Origin: Actinostola sp. cb2023
Taxonomy: Eukaryota; Cnidaria; Anthozoa; Actiniaria; Actinostolidae
DNA: 64,000 nucleotides
Direction of reading: 5' to 3'
NCBI GenBank assembly: GCA_033675265.1
Contig: JAUJYZ010000443.1
Location: forward strand, 1-64,000
Of the stretch, positions 54,350 through 64,000 are shown piece after piece (the first letter of the stretch is position 1; the number at the start of each line of letters is the position of its first letter). The notes under the pieces were generated by a model. It was not told where the DNA came from and made no database searches. It saw nothing but the letters and a program-made list of their open reading frames with translations. Position numbers and translations under genes: made by a program.

Positions 54350-57300
54350 ATGGTCGATGAAGCGACAAAAAAGAATCTCGCCGCGATTCCTTTGCTAAAA
54401 ACCAGGGCAGGGCCTCGCGATAAAGACGACTGGGTATTGAGATTAAAAGAGGAATTCACTAGTCTTATAAAGGTGCTTTATGGTTAATTTTAGGCTTAAA
54501 TCTTAACGAAGTTTGGGCTTTCAAGTCGGTGAGCCGAGACTACAACGCCGCACTACTGACACTAATGTAGGGTTATTTACTGCTGTTTTCCTTGCTTGTT
54601 TATAGTATGTAAGTAATAATAAGGAAGCGGATAATGACTGGTTTCGATTGGAGTCTAACAAGGAGGGCACAAGGTAATGGTAGTGTTTCTGTACACGTAT
54701 GAGATATTTTATTTAAAATGTACAAATATTAAACAGCTGCAAGCTAACTAGGTTTAACTCGTTACATGAATAAGCTTATTTAATAGTTTTAAGCAACTTG
54801 TATAGTTTTATAAGCTACGTTATGATGTATGACATAATTTTCGTTAACCATTATCACCAAGTGCAAACTTCAACTGCATGTCAAGTGTCTGGATTAAAAA
54901 ATTGGGGGGGGGGGGGGGGGGGGGGGGGGGTGGGGGGGGGGGGGTGGGGTGTTAGATCTTTACCAATAATATTATTAGACTAGCTTGATTGGGACCCTAA
55001 AGCATGGTCGGGTTCATTCCAATTTTGTATTGCAAATAACTAAGTAGTCAGTCCCATTTGGCCATCTGGCCCTACTTGCACAAAAGGTGTATAGCACTAT
55101 CCACCAGTTAAGTTAAGTTATGTATAGTTTTAATGTTTTTATAAATGTACATTTGATTTTGTATTAAAATCTAGATATTAGTTTGAATTCTTTGAATATT
55201 TGTATTATCATATTATATATTTACATCTTTATACTATATTATTATAATTATCTTATATTGTAATTTTAGTCAGATGAAGAGCCACCTAGTGGAAAAGCTG
55301 AATAAAGTCATTATTATTATTATTATTATTATCCATTGGATAATACTTATCTGGCCCCGATTGCACGAAAGGTGAATAGCGCTATCCACTGGATAAGTCT
55401 TATCCAACGGATAAAACTGATGCAGTTATCCAATAAATTGTATCCATTGGACTTATCCGGTGGATAGCGCTATTCACCTTTCGTGCAACCGGGGCCTGGT
55501 GGATAGCGCTACATAAATATTCATCTTCAATGCAACCTGGGCCTGTTCTTGATGCAGACATGCTATGACTAATCTCTTCTGAACATATTTATAAATACAA
55601 ACAAGAATATATTAGATACAGAGCAGCAATTAAAGATTGTAACTTCAATTGAATAATAATTTAATTCTAATGCAGATGGTTTGGAAAATGCTGGTACATC
55701 CACAATCTTCTAAAATATGAATTTGATGTTGAATTTGATGTAAGTACATAATACAGACAATATTACATGTATATTATTAGCAACCTTTTTCACCTTGTTT
55801 GAGATGACATTGAAGTCGTCTTTTTGCACCAACTACACAAGCTACATGTACAGTTGTAGCGACCTTGATTTACAACACCTTTCCGAGTGATGACAAACAA
55901 CAAACAAACCAACTCGTTATATTTAGTTAATTATATTGATCTATATTTATGTTGTAATTTATGGCAAATCCATAAACCTCCACTTGAAATGTTGCTAGTT
56001 TGCAATCAATCCCTGGAGATTTAAAGTACAAAGATGCAGTGGCCATGTTGGTGGTACAAACAAGATAAGCTAATGAAGAATGCTTTGTATCATGCACCAA
56101 CATGGCCGCCATGACATCTTGTGAAAGACAAGAATTGTGATATAAAAATAATTTCTATTTATTATTGCATCTTTTATATGTATTAATGATGATTTGTTGT
56201 GTTGTAGATACCCATTACATATCCAACTACAGCTCCTGAAATTGCTCTTCCTGAGTTGGATGGTAAAACTGCTAAAATGTACAGGTAAATACTTCCAGAC
56301 GTAGTCAATCGATAAAAATCGATATCCATTTGCCAATCGAGAAGAGTTTAAGTTTGGTATCAGTCGTTGACCGGGCCGCAAGAGAATGAGGCAAGACAAA
56401 AAGACGAGAGGGGAGTGAGGCGATTGTTCTTCCAACCCTTGTAAAAATGGTACCACTTGCAAAGACAGAGTTGCAGGATATGCTTGGCAGAGGCTCAAAT
56501 TGTTTGGTCAACGTCTCTAGCGGCCCGGTCAATGACTCCATTGAACTTCAACTTCAATTTGAACAGCCTATAAAGTAAATACAGACTTCATGTTATCATC
56601 TTTGCAACTGCCTTGTTTGCAACCGGCGACGTCACTATTCAAATCAAGTCTTTTACCGGAAGTCAGGACTTTCATAGCATTTTGAACTCACTTCTTGTAC
56701 ATCAACAGATGAAACATTTATATTTATGATCTTTATTAAATGTCAAAGTTTTTCATATAGTGTGTTCATTTTCCTTTCGATTTTAGGGTTTACATGGCCT
56801 TTAAGGAATCTCTTTTAATTAACCCTTTTCGAATTCTATGTAACAGTGATATAATAATTTAAAGATTAAACTAATAATTGATTTATTAATGTTGCTATAG
56901 GGGAGGTAAGATATGTATGACAGATCACTTCAAACCCTTATGGGGAAGAAATGTGCCTAGATTTGGAATTGCACATGCAATGGCCTTGGGGGTGAGTATA
57001 CAAGCAATAGTTTACAATATGGCTGAAGCCAATAACATTTGCCGAGACATTGATAATTCTGTATGTCATCAAATCCTCATCCAATAATAATTGTTTTATT
57101 ATACATTGTCTATGTGGATTGACTCATAATACAAATATATGAACAATCCAACAGGGTCATTCCACAGTATTGTGATACCTGAAGATCAGTTTTTGAAATG
57201 TCTTTAATTGACTCAAATTATGTTTTAAAATGTAGTTAAGAGGCTTAACTTTACTTTACAAGTGATGTTTTACTTTGACAAGTCGGCATTGTTGCATAAA

Positions 57301-59272
57301 TTATAATGAATTATAAAAAATCATGAAATCAGTGTTGTGGAGACTACAAATGTATTTTTTGATTGATAAACAATTAAAAGCTGAAACTTTTAGCAAAACC
57401 ACTGGATATATTCTAATACTGGTCTACTTTCTAAAACACATGGTTGAAGTTGACTGTGCTGTTACAGCTATGCTGTATTTGGCTTCCAATAGTGAATTGT
57501 AGTCTCCGCAACATTTTTACACCTTAAAGTTTTGTTTATGAGTGACCAAATGAAAGAACTTTGACCCGAGTGTGATAAGTTCTAATTTACACTTAGAGAT
57601 AAGTTGTACTACATCAACATGTCCTGAATTTTTTCTCATAAGGGCAAAAAATCAAATTGTTTTTCTGTTGCGGAGACTACAATTTTGTTGCGGAGACTAC
57701 AACTTTTGAGAGGTAAATCTAAAATGTCAGGTATAATTTGAGCCAAACTGATAAAAGTATAATAGCAAATTTCTAGATTCATGTCTTCTCTGTATGTGAG
57801 AACAAAATACAGCAGAATCCACTGTTTTGTGGCTTAGTACAACCACTTTGCACTACATGTTTACCATTCTCAACCAATAGTAGGAGACTGGGCACTAGTA
57901 AACTTCTGAGCATATGCAGTTCACATTTTTAGAGTATTGTGGGTAATTTTATTTGGCTTTACAACTTTGTAAGGCATGTCAGGCCTATATTTCTCAGTGA
58001 ATTTCACTTTCTCTAACAGTACTGAAATATTGTGATTTTTATTACATGATGTAGTCTCCGCAACGTAGTCTCCGCAACAGCACCATCATTTAAAATTGTT
58101 AATTGTGATGGGAATACATGCATACAAGTTAAATGGTTTGGCATCACATTAAACCAGATAGCATGCCCTAAAGTTTAAGACAGACAGACACTGTAAATTA
58201 TCCCAGATTCAGATTACTTGATGTGTAGTGTGGTGGATCGAGCAAATTGACAGAATCTGTACACAGATTCAAGTACATGTACTTGATTGCATTGTGTCTT
58301 TTACTCATTATTATAGTAATTGAATTTTGCTTATGATATTGTCACATTGTGCTCAAACTTCAAAATTTGTTCTTTAACTGCTTAGTCCTTGTTGTTATTG
58401 CTGCATTTGAATCAAAGTACCTGACGTAGTCTCCGCAACGTAGTCTCCGCAACAGCACCATCATTTAAAATTATGGGTTATGATGGGAATATGAGGACTA
58501 GATGTTAAATGTTTTGGTATTTATATAAGCTAGATAGAAAGCCCTTTAGTGTAAAGCAGACAGACATTTCAGATTTATCATAGATTCAGAGAACTTTTCA
58601 CATTAGTGTGACGTATCGAAAATAAACATTTTTCTGTGTAGTCTCCGCAACAGCCATATAACTTAGTGTGACATTCCAATCATCTGATTAGGGGTGAATC
58701 ACACTACTCTTGTTCATAGCTCTAATAGACATCCACCAAACAAAAGTGGAATGGATCTCCTATGCAGTCTAGATTTCAAGATATGTAATGGGAAAGGTCT
58801 CTGAATGTAGTCTCTGCAACAGACGACTTACTGTGGAATGACCCAACAACAACAACAAATGAATGAAAATGACAGCACTGCAGTAACCTACAGATAACAA
58901 CCAATTCGCTGACCTAAGCAGGCTCGTTTTTGCAGATAACTGCCTACAGATAACCACTGCCTACAGATAATCGCTGGCGCACACTGATAGTTAGAATTAT
59001 CTGTAGGCTCTCGACCAATGAGAATACAGATACTGATTACAATGTATAATACATGTAATTATTATTATTTGGTGAATATTTACTGAGATGATGTCAGTTT
59101 CTTTCTCATATACATGTATATCCCATCTAGAAGTGCAATGACAACCCTTATCTAATTATACCTGTAATTACTTGTTTTACAGCTTGGTCCCTGGTTGGCT
59201 GTAGAAATCCCAGACCTTATAGACAAAGGATTAATCTCACATAAAGACAAAAGTACTGCAAGTAGTAATTAA
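54350..59272 (+). CDS. UFC1: UFC1, UFM1-conjugating E2 enzyme
   Basis: UFC1 takes UFM1 from the E1 UBA5 as a thioester and passes it to targets with the ligase UFL1, a modification used mainly on ribosomes and ER proteins. Six coding exons: 54350-54472, 54606-54673, 55676-55739, 56208-56284, 56901-56991, 59183-59272, all GT/AG and in phase, 513 bases, 170 aa (human 167). It starts [18 protein letters not shown] and contains [55 protein letters not shown] and [14 protein letters not shown]. Cys116 in KIC is the catalytic cysteine, at the same number as in the human enzyme, and TAK is conserved. The C-terminus (DKSTASSN) is the least conserved part. Highly conserved overall; a functional gene. 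Confidence 0.97.
54904..54948. repeat. G tract in UFC1 intron 2
   Basis: About 42 bases of G with two T interruptions, a candidate G-quadruplex in the transcribed strand. Confidence 0.8.
55353..55496. mobile_element. MITE, family GAATAGCGCTATCCACTGGA
   Basis: GGCCCCGATTGCACGAAAGG and TGAATAGCGCTATCCACTGG pair with CCGGTGGATAGCGCTATTCA and CCTTTCGTGCAACCGGGGCC. 144 bases. Relatives at 21022-21136 and 55073-55115. Confidence 0.9.
56315..56575 (-). mobile_element. Diverged relative of the CTGCAAAACAGCCCCTA family
   Basis: AAGAGAATGAGGCAAGAC, CGAGAGGGGAGTGAGGCG and CAATGACTCCATTGAACTTC recall, in reverse order, the interior of the copy at 35451 (CTCATTCTCTTGCAGCCTG and CAACTCAATCGACTTCAATT). 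The terminal repeats are not clear. Confidence 0.4.
57330..58820. repeat. Ten scattered GTAGTCTCCGCAAC motifs in UFC1 intron 5
   Basis: GTAGTCTCCGCAAC occurs at 57499, 58051, 58065, 58436, 58450, 58638 and (one change) 58807, and its complement at 57334 (one change), 57667 and 57687. Two pairs are directly adjacent; the adjacent pairs lie in a longer diverged repeat of about 385 bases (58051 and 58436) that also shares AGCACCATCATTTAAAATT. Flanking sequence has diverged more than the motif. Confidence 0.85.
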
Positions 59273-59373
59273 TAGTCATTATTATTCACAAAATAAACTA
59301 ATTATTAGACAACCATGCTTGTTGGGATGAACTCATGACAAACACAACATTACTGTAGTTTCCTGTGGACTAG

Positions 59374-59475
59374 ACTGATTCCATAAGTCGGTCTGTTCGC
59401 TCTTTGTTGATTCTGATTTTCGGTGAGCGACCACCAGGGTAAAGGAGTGAAAGCAGCGACTTATATGGAATCAGT
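59374..59475. mobile_element. Small MITE, ACTGATTCCATAAGTCG ends
   Basis: ACTGATTCCATAAGTCG pairs with CGACTTATATGGAATCAGT with one extra base. Located 100 bases after the UFC1 stop. Confidence 0.75.
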
Positions 59476-60064
59476 GTACCTGTGGACAGGCTGGGCTTTC
59501 AAACAAGTGTTACAAAACTTGTACTTTTCAGAATTGTTCTGGATTACCAAATTGTTTATTAATCCTTGTACCGTGTAGATAATTCATTATTACAAGCTTT
59601 GTGAGAGATCGCACACAAGCTGAGGCAGAGCCAAGCCGACCAGAAAGACTTTCCTTAGTAGGTGTGGTTGTCAGAAGGAATTCCATAATACTGTATTACC
59701 AAAACACCGCCACCTCACTTGAGCACTTTATCAAGGTACAAATCAGAAAACTAAGGTTAACCACTCAACAAACAATAGTTTTCTAATTTCTAACAAGGTT
59801 CAGTAACTCGTTTACTTCAGTAAACCACTCAAGTGTTTTTTGTGTAAACAGTGCAAACACTGTGTAAACAGTGTCCAGTCTTGCTTCGCAACTAAAGGCT
59901 GGACTGATTGGTTTGTCCACTGATTATATTCATACAACTCAAGCAGCCACCATCTTTAATTCAGAGAGGACAAATTGGAATATTACCTCAATGTCAGGTC
60001 TCGAATTCCAGGCTCAACCTGGTCAAACTGGTGCATTCCAGTCCAGTCTGTGCACTAAAATGAA
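59476..60064. other. Intergenic, no gene seen
   Basis: Short frames (for example 59601-59786 and 59871-60092) match no family I recognise. GTTTACTTCAGTAAACCACT and a duplicated GTGTAAACAGTG near 59842 are minor repeats. Confidence 0.4.
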
Positions 60065-60197
60065 GGGGTCCCTGCAAGAACGGAGTAAGTGACTTGTGAT
60101 CAAAACCCAAATTCTCCTTTGAAAATCAAAGGATCTCAAGGAGAATTTCGATTTTGATCAGAGATCACTTACGTTGTTCTAAGTTGCAGGGAGCCCT
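60065..60197. mobile_element. Foldback MITE, GGGTCCCTGCAA ends
   Basis: GGTCCCTGCAAGAACGGAGT and GTGACTTGTGATCAAAA pair with TTTTGATCAGAGATCAC and ACGTTGTTCTAAGTTGCAGG. A diverged relative (TTCTCCTCAAGAATTC to GATCAGAGGTTACTTACTC) lies at 40460-40535. Confidence 0.75.
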
Positions 60198-60378
60198 TCA
60201 AATGGAAAGGGAGGGGGACTGGTTTGGGAGTGAGAGGGTGCACAACAAAGTATTATCCTTTGACATAGATAAATAAATCAATAACAACAGTAGAAACACT
60301 GCATTCTTTTTCTATACCCTATATCCCCAGAAAACACCAAGCATTACCAGGGGATATTACCAAACAATAATGTTATGT

Positions 60379-60431
60379 TCATGACCTCACATCCTTGTTT
60401 CGACTTCTTTCTAATCCGTGTAGCTCAATGC

Positions 60432-60462
<31 letters not shown>

Positions 60463-60585
60463 TGGAGGAGGGGGTAAATGGGCACACCTTTGAGCGCTTT
60501 ATACATGAGCCGCTGGCTCGGGAGATTGGGCAACCACTCCCCGCGTTATCGAAGTAAAATAAATACCTTCACCTTTTTTTATACA
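60379..60585 (+). mobile_element. SINE tail, 5' truncated copy
   Basis: ATGACCTCACATCCTTGTTT, CCGTGTAGCTCAATGCAGC, AATACCCGTAAAACGGAGCA and CTGATGGAGG match the tail of the SINE at 45308. The tRNA-like head is missing, as with incomplete reverse transcription. Further downstream it ends AAAATAAATACC. Confidence 0.75.
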
Positions 60586-60732
60586 CCATTCACATTGTGA
60601 CTGGAGTCACAATCCCCCACAGTCTAGAGAGAGTGGGTGAGAGTTTGATGGTGATAACAGTGAAACCTAATCTTATCTCTATTTACATCACATAACTAGA
60701 CAAAGCTAGACCTGGTGGTCTAAATGTTTGGG

Positions 60733-61417
60733 TTAAGGTGGTTCCAGCATAATGAATGACCTGTTTGCCATATTTTTTTAACTCGCTCGCTCCGCATCAA
60801 TATTGCTTGGATTTTATTATGTTTAACACAAATACTAATTCAACTATTCTGCTTTTGGAAGGTTTATTCAAAATTATCATTGTAAGCCGCGTTTGTGAAT
60901 GCCAGCTGATATTCAAACGACACTATTTTCACTAAAACTGCTGCCAAACGGTTTTCCCTCGTACGATTTTTTTTAAACTTCGTGAACGACATTTTAAGGT
61001 CACTAGTAATGTTCTGACGAGGTAAGAAGGAAATTGATCGAGCCGAAATCACCAGTTCATATTTTTGTTGTCAATATTTGGACCTATCGGTTGTTACGTG
61101 ACTTCGGCTCGAACAATTTTCTTCTTACCTCGTCAGAACATCACTATGGACCTTAAAAGGTTGTTAACGAAGTTTAAAAAAAATTCGTACAAGGGAAAAC
61201 CGTTTGGCAGCAGTTTTAGTGAAAATAGTGTCGTTTGAATATCAGCTGGCATTCACAAACGCGGCTTACAATGATAATTTTGAATAAACCGTCCAAAAGC
61301 AGAATGGTTGAATTAGTATTTGTGTTAAGCACAATAAAATCCAAGCAATATTGACGCGGAGCGAGCAAGTTAAAAAATACGGCAAACCGGTCATTCATTA
61401 TGCGGGAACCACCTTAA
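60733..61417. mobile_element. 685-base foldback, TTAAGGTGGTTCC ends
   Basis: TTAAGGTGGTTCCAGCATAA pairs with TTATGCGGGAACCACCTTAA. The arms stay paired to the centre near 61075 (GAACGACATTTTAAGGTC-like and its complement; CTTACCTCGTCAGAACAT and its complement). The ends coincide with TTAA, which is also the target of piggyBac-type transposases. No gene. Confidence 0.85.
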
Positions 61418-61547
61418 AGGAGGAAATATGTGGCACAGTAAACTACCTGTTGATCCAATGATCAAAACAGTCTGTTATTTCAATTAAACAGTCACATGAC
61501 AAAATAATTCAAAAATACATATGATTATCAAGCTAAGTACATATTTT

Positions 61548-62019
61548 ACATGTGTTAGAAGGTGCTTATTTGCAGAACTTACCAAATAAGGATTTATAGT
61601 GTTAATAAACAACAATATATATGTATTGGGACGATCTTATCCAGTTAGTACATCTAATGCCACACCCTGTAAACACTCGAACTCAAATCTGGACAAACAC
61701 TTGATCGTGAGAGTTCTTACGATGAGCGTGAGAATTCTCACAGGACCGTCAAGTATAAATAGGGTGTAATTCAACTTCAACTAACTAGTACATCGAACTG
61801 GCACCCTATTTATACTTGACGGTCCTGTGAGAATTCTCACACTCATTGTAAGAACTCTCACGATCAAGTGTTTGTCCAGATTTGTTTTCGAGTGTTTACA
61901 GGGTGTGGCATTAGATGTACTAACTTGATTAGATAATCTCGATACATATATAATTGTTTACTAATACTATAAATCTTTATTTGGTAAGTTATGCAAATAA
62001 GCACTTCCTAACACATGTA
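61548..62019. mobile_element. 472-base foldback, TACATGTGTTAG ends
   Basis: TACATGTGTTAGAAGGTGCT and CTTACCAAATAAGGATTTAT pair with ATAAATCTTTATTTGGTAAG and CACTTCCTAACACATGTA; in the centre CACCCTATTTATACTTGACG pairs exactly with CGTCAAGTATAAATAGGGTG. Arms about 225 bases. Confidence 0.88.
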
Positions 62020-62059
62020 TACGAGAGAAAATAAGTTGCGGCTTCGTTAAGACATGGCT

Positions 62060-62800
62060 TAGGAAATTTGTGAACCACTTGTATAAATGGTTCAAAACCA
62101 CCTAAGCAGTGGCTTAAGTTAGACGAGCTTGAACCCCTTTAAGTTAGATGAACTTAGCTAAGCTGTGTCATAGGTTAGACAAGCTTAGCTAAGCCATGGG
62201 TTAAGTTAATAATTAAGTTAGACAAGCTTAGCAAAGCCATGGCTTCAGTTAGATGAGCTTAGCTAAGCCGTGGCTTAGGTTAGACGAGCTCTCGCCCCTA
62301 GGCTTAGCTAAACCGTGGCTTAAGTTAGACAAGCTCAAACCCCTAGGCTTAGCTAAACCGTGGCCATGGCTAAACCGTGGCTTAAGTTAGACAAGCTCGA
62401 ACCCCTAGGCTTAGCTAAGCCATGGCTTAAGTTAGACGAGCTTGAATCCCTAGGCTTAGCTAAACCACGGCTTAAGTTAGACAAGCTCGAACCCCTAGGC
62501 TTAGCTAAACCATGGCTTAAGTTAGACGAGCTCGACCCCCTAGGCTTAGCTAAACCGTGGCTTAAGTTAGACAAGCTCGACCCCCTAGGCTTAGCTAAAC
62601 CGTGGCTTAAGTTAGACAAGCTCGAACCCCTAGCCTTAGCTAAACCATGGCTTAAGTTAGACAAGCTCGAACCCCTAGGCTTAGCTAAACCACGGCTTAA
62701 GTTAGACAAGCTCGAACCCCTATAGCCTTAGCTAAACCACGGCTTAAGTTAGATGAGCTCAAATCCCTAGGCTTAGCCAAGCTGCAGCTTAGTTGAACAT
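62060..62800. repeat. 45-bp minisatellite, about 15 copies
   Basis: The unit has CTTAAGTTAGACAAGCTCGA, then ACCCCTAGGCTTAGCTAAAC and CGTGG. Copies at 62060-62330 are shorter and more diverged, those at 62375-62750 nearly uniform. With a period of 15 codons and no stop it gives mirror reading frames on both strands of about 120 codons, not considered genes. GGCTTAGCTAAACC and AAGCTTAGCTAAGC words make each unit partly self-complementary. Confidence 0.93.
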
Positions 62801-64000
62801 TTGCTGTTCTGACCCATTTATACGAGTCGTTCGCGAGTTAGCGAAGCCGGGCTTATTACCACGAACAATGGTGTTCTTCAATGGTCGAGGTTTGTATTGA
62901 TAATGAAATAAATAAATGTGTGAAAACATCAATACCAACCTCGACTTTGGACTCTCATATTGTACGTTCGTGGCTACTAAATAGAACTGACCGTACTGCG
63001 CATGCTCACCAATTAACACCATCAGTTGCTCAGATTTTTTTTCCTGCTGTCAATCAAAACATAAGCGCAAAGAAAACCAAAACCAAAGATGATCTGGAAA
63101 ATAGTGAGCGACAAAGCGCGGACAACGATAGTTGAAAAAAAACCCCTCTAAAGTTAATGTTCTGTCTGACTCTCAGTCCGAGCAACATTGCTCAGTTATA
63201 GCTGTAATGACACTTCTGTGAGTCCACTTTTGTCGTAACGATGTTTTTGCCGTGCAGTACAAGAACCAATATCGATTCTTTTAGCATCCTGTCAGGGTGT
63301 TTCCTCTCCGGAGGAAACTACTTCGAGATATTACTTTAAAATTAGAACTTGTCAACTTGGCTTACAAAAATCTAGTTGTTTAGCTTGAAAGTCAGTTTAC
63401 CAAAACTGTGCTTACTGGCTTTAAATGCACTATACATTGGTATACCGTAATTCTCTAAACGCGCTTTTACGTCTCGTGAGGAAGCGGCGAAGATTAAAAG
63501 CGAGTTTGAGAAATTGTTTTCGAACTAAACTTATTTACACCACAGCTGACCTATCAAAAGTTTAGCATAAGAAAGCTTCAAGTTGTCGTAAGTTTAATCC
63601 ATCTTTGAATGACAATACCAAACGCTTTCAGTATATTTGCATCTCGGTGAAAAATCTTTACCTGACTGGAGAGTGCATTGTTCGTTGACTATTATGTGGA
63701 ATCCGGTTGCTTTAATATTCTCGGTCAGTAGTTTAACCATTTCAACGAGAATAATATTGAAAAGCTTACAGAATTGAAGCGATATTTACTTGGATTGAAG
63801 CGAGGTCTAGCTGTCCTCGTTTGGCAAACAGCGCCGCTAAAGTTTGGGATCGAATTGATGAAGACTTGCCTAGCTTGAGTAGTTAACGTAGCAAAACTAA
63901 TATCATAAGCACCAGGTGTTCGAAGCGACGAAAAGATTACTGAGCCTTTGACGACAGTTCATGGTAAGATCATTTTATGCGTTCAAAGTTCAGTTTGAAG
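62801..64000. other. Window end, no gene recognised
   Basis: A hairpin (GGTCGAGGTTTGTATTGAT near 62883 against ATCAATACCAACCTCGAC near 62927) and a loose inverted repeat at 63445-63522 (TTCTCTAAACGCGCTTTTA against TAAAAGCGAGTTTGAGAA) are visible. An 84-codon frame at 62881 begins in that hairpin and resembles no family I know. From 63200 on there is no coding signal; it could be leader or upstream DNA of a gene beyond the window. Confidence 0.4.

Noticed and set aside
62353..62725. 120-codon frames on both strands as a repeat protein gene
   Set aside because: Mirror-image frames of the 45-bp minisatellite; no promoter, no flanking coding sequence.

Overview
This is nuclear DNA from an invertebrate animal. 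Genes are split by spliceable GT/AG introns, there are TATA boxes and AATAAA signals, and tRNA-derived SINEs, LINE remnants and a very large number of short palindromic (foldback/MITE-type) elements are present. The gene set (NPC2, ferritin with an iron-responsive element, PEX19, BTG, UFC1) is metazoan. The flavour of the repeats (for example elements starting GGCCCCGGTTGCACGAAAGG or AGGGGCGGATCCAG) suggests a marine non-bilaterian such as a sponge or cnidarian, but this is an impression and I cannot name the species.

Layout. 1-330: edge fragment resembling part of a ferritin gene. 354-11526: head-to-tail NPC2 (ML-domain) array of four 2.7-3.0 kb units arranged as two A+B dimers; three intronless genes are open and the first is broken by many one-base gains. 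11.5-15.8 kb: repeats, including a 1.3 kb foldback element inserted in a LINE remnant. 15.85-18.99 kb: ferritin on +, with a textbook IRE in the 5' leader, a disrupted first half, an intact third exon and two tandem, alternative last exons. 19-21.8 kb: foldback elements. 21865-30265 (-): PEX19, seven coding exons, 290 aa, CaaX end; its second intron holds a LINE tail, a 22-bp minisatellite of about 98 copies and nested MITEs. 31411-31905 (+): single-exon BTG/Tob-family gene. 34833-54000 (-): 26-exon gene for a 605-aa fusion of a sugar-nucleotidyltransferase and a glucuronokinase-like GHMP kinase, including a 17-nt microexon. 54350-59272 (+): UFC1, six exons, 170 aa, divergent from the fusion gene across 349 bp. 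59.3-64 kb: repeats, two large foldbacks and a 45-bp minisatellite; no gene recognised.

The genes are not an operon and act in unrelated processes: sterol transfer (NPC2), iron storage (ferritin), peroxisomal membrane protein import (PEX19), mRNA turnover/antiproliferation (BTG), activation of glucuronate to a nucleotide sugar (fusion enzyme) and ufmylation (UFC1). The most notable signals are the kinase-pyrophosphorylase fusion with its microexon, the ferritin gene with two interchangeable 3' exons under one IRE, intronic tandem repeats whose unit copies a 5' splice site, and a quality break at a 137-nt G tract suggesting that the first 4 kb is unpolished long-read sequence.
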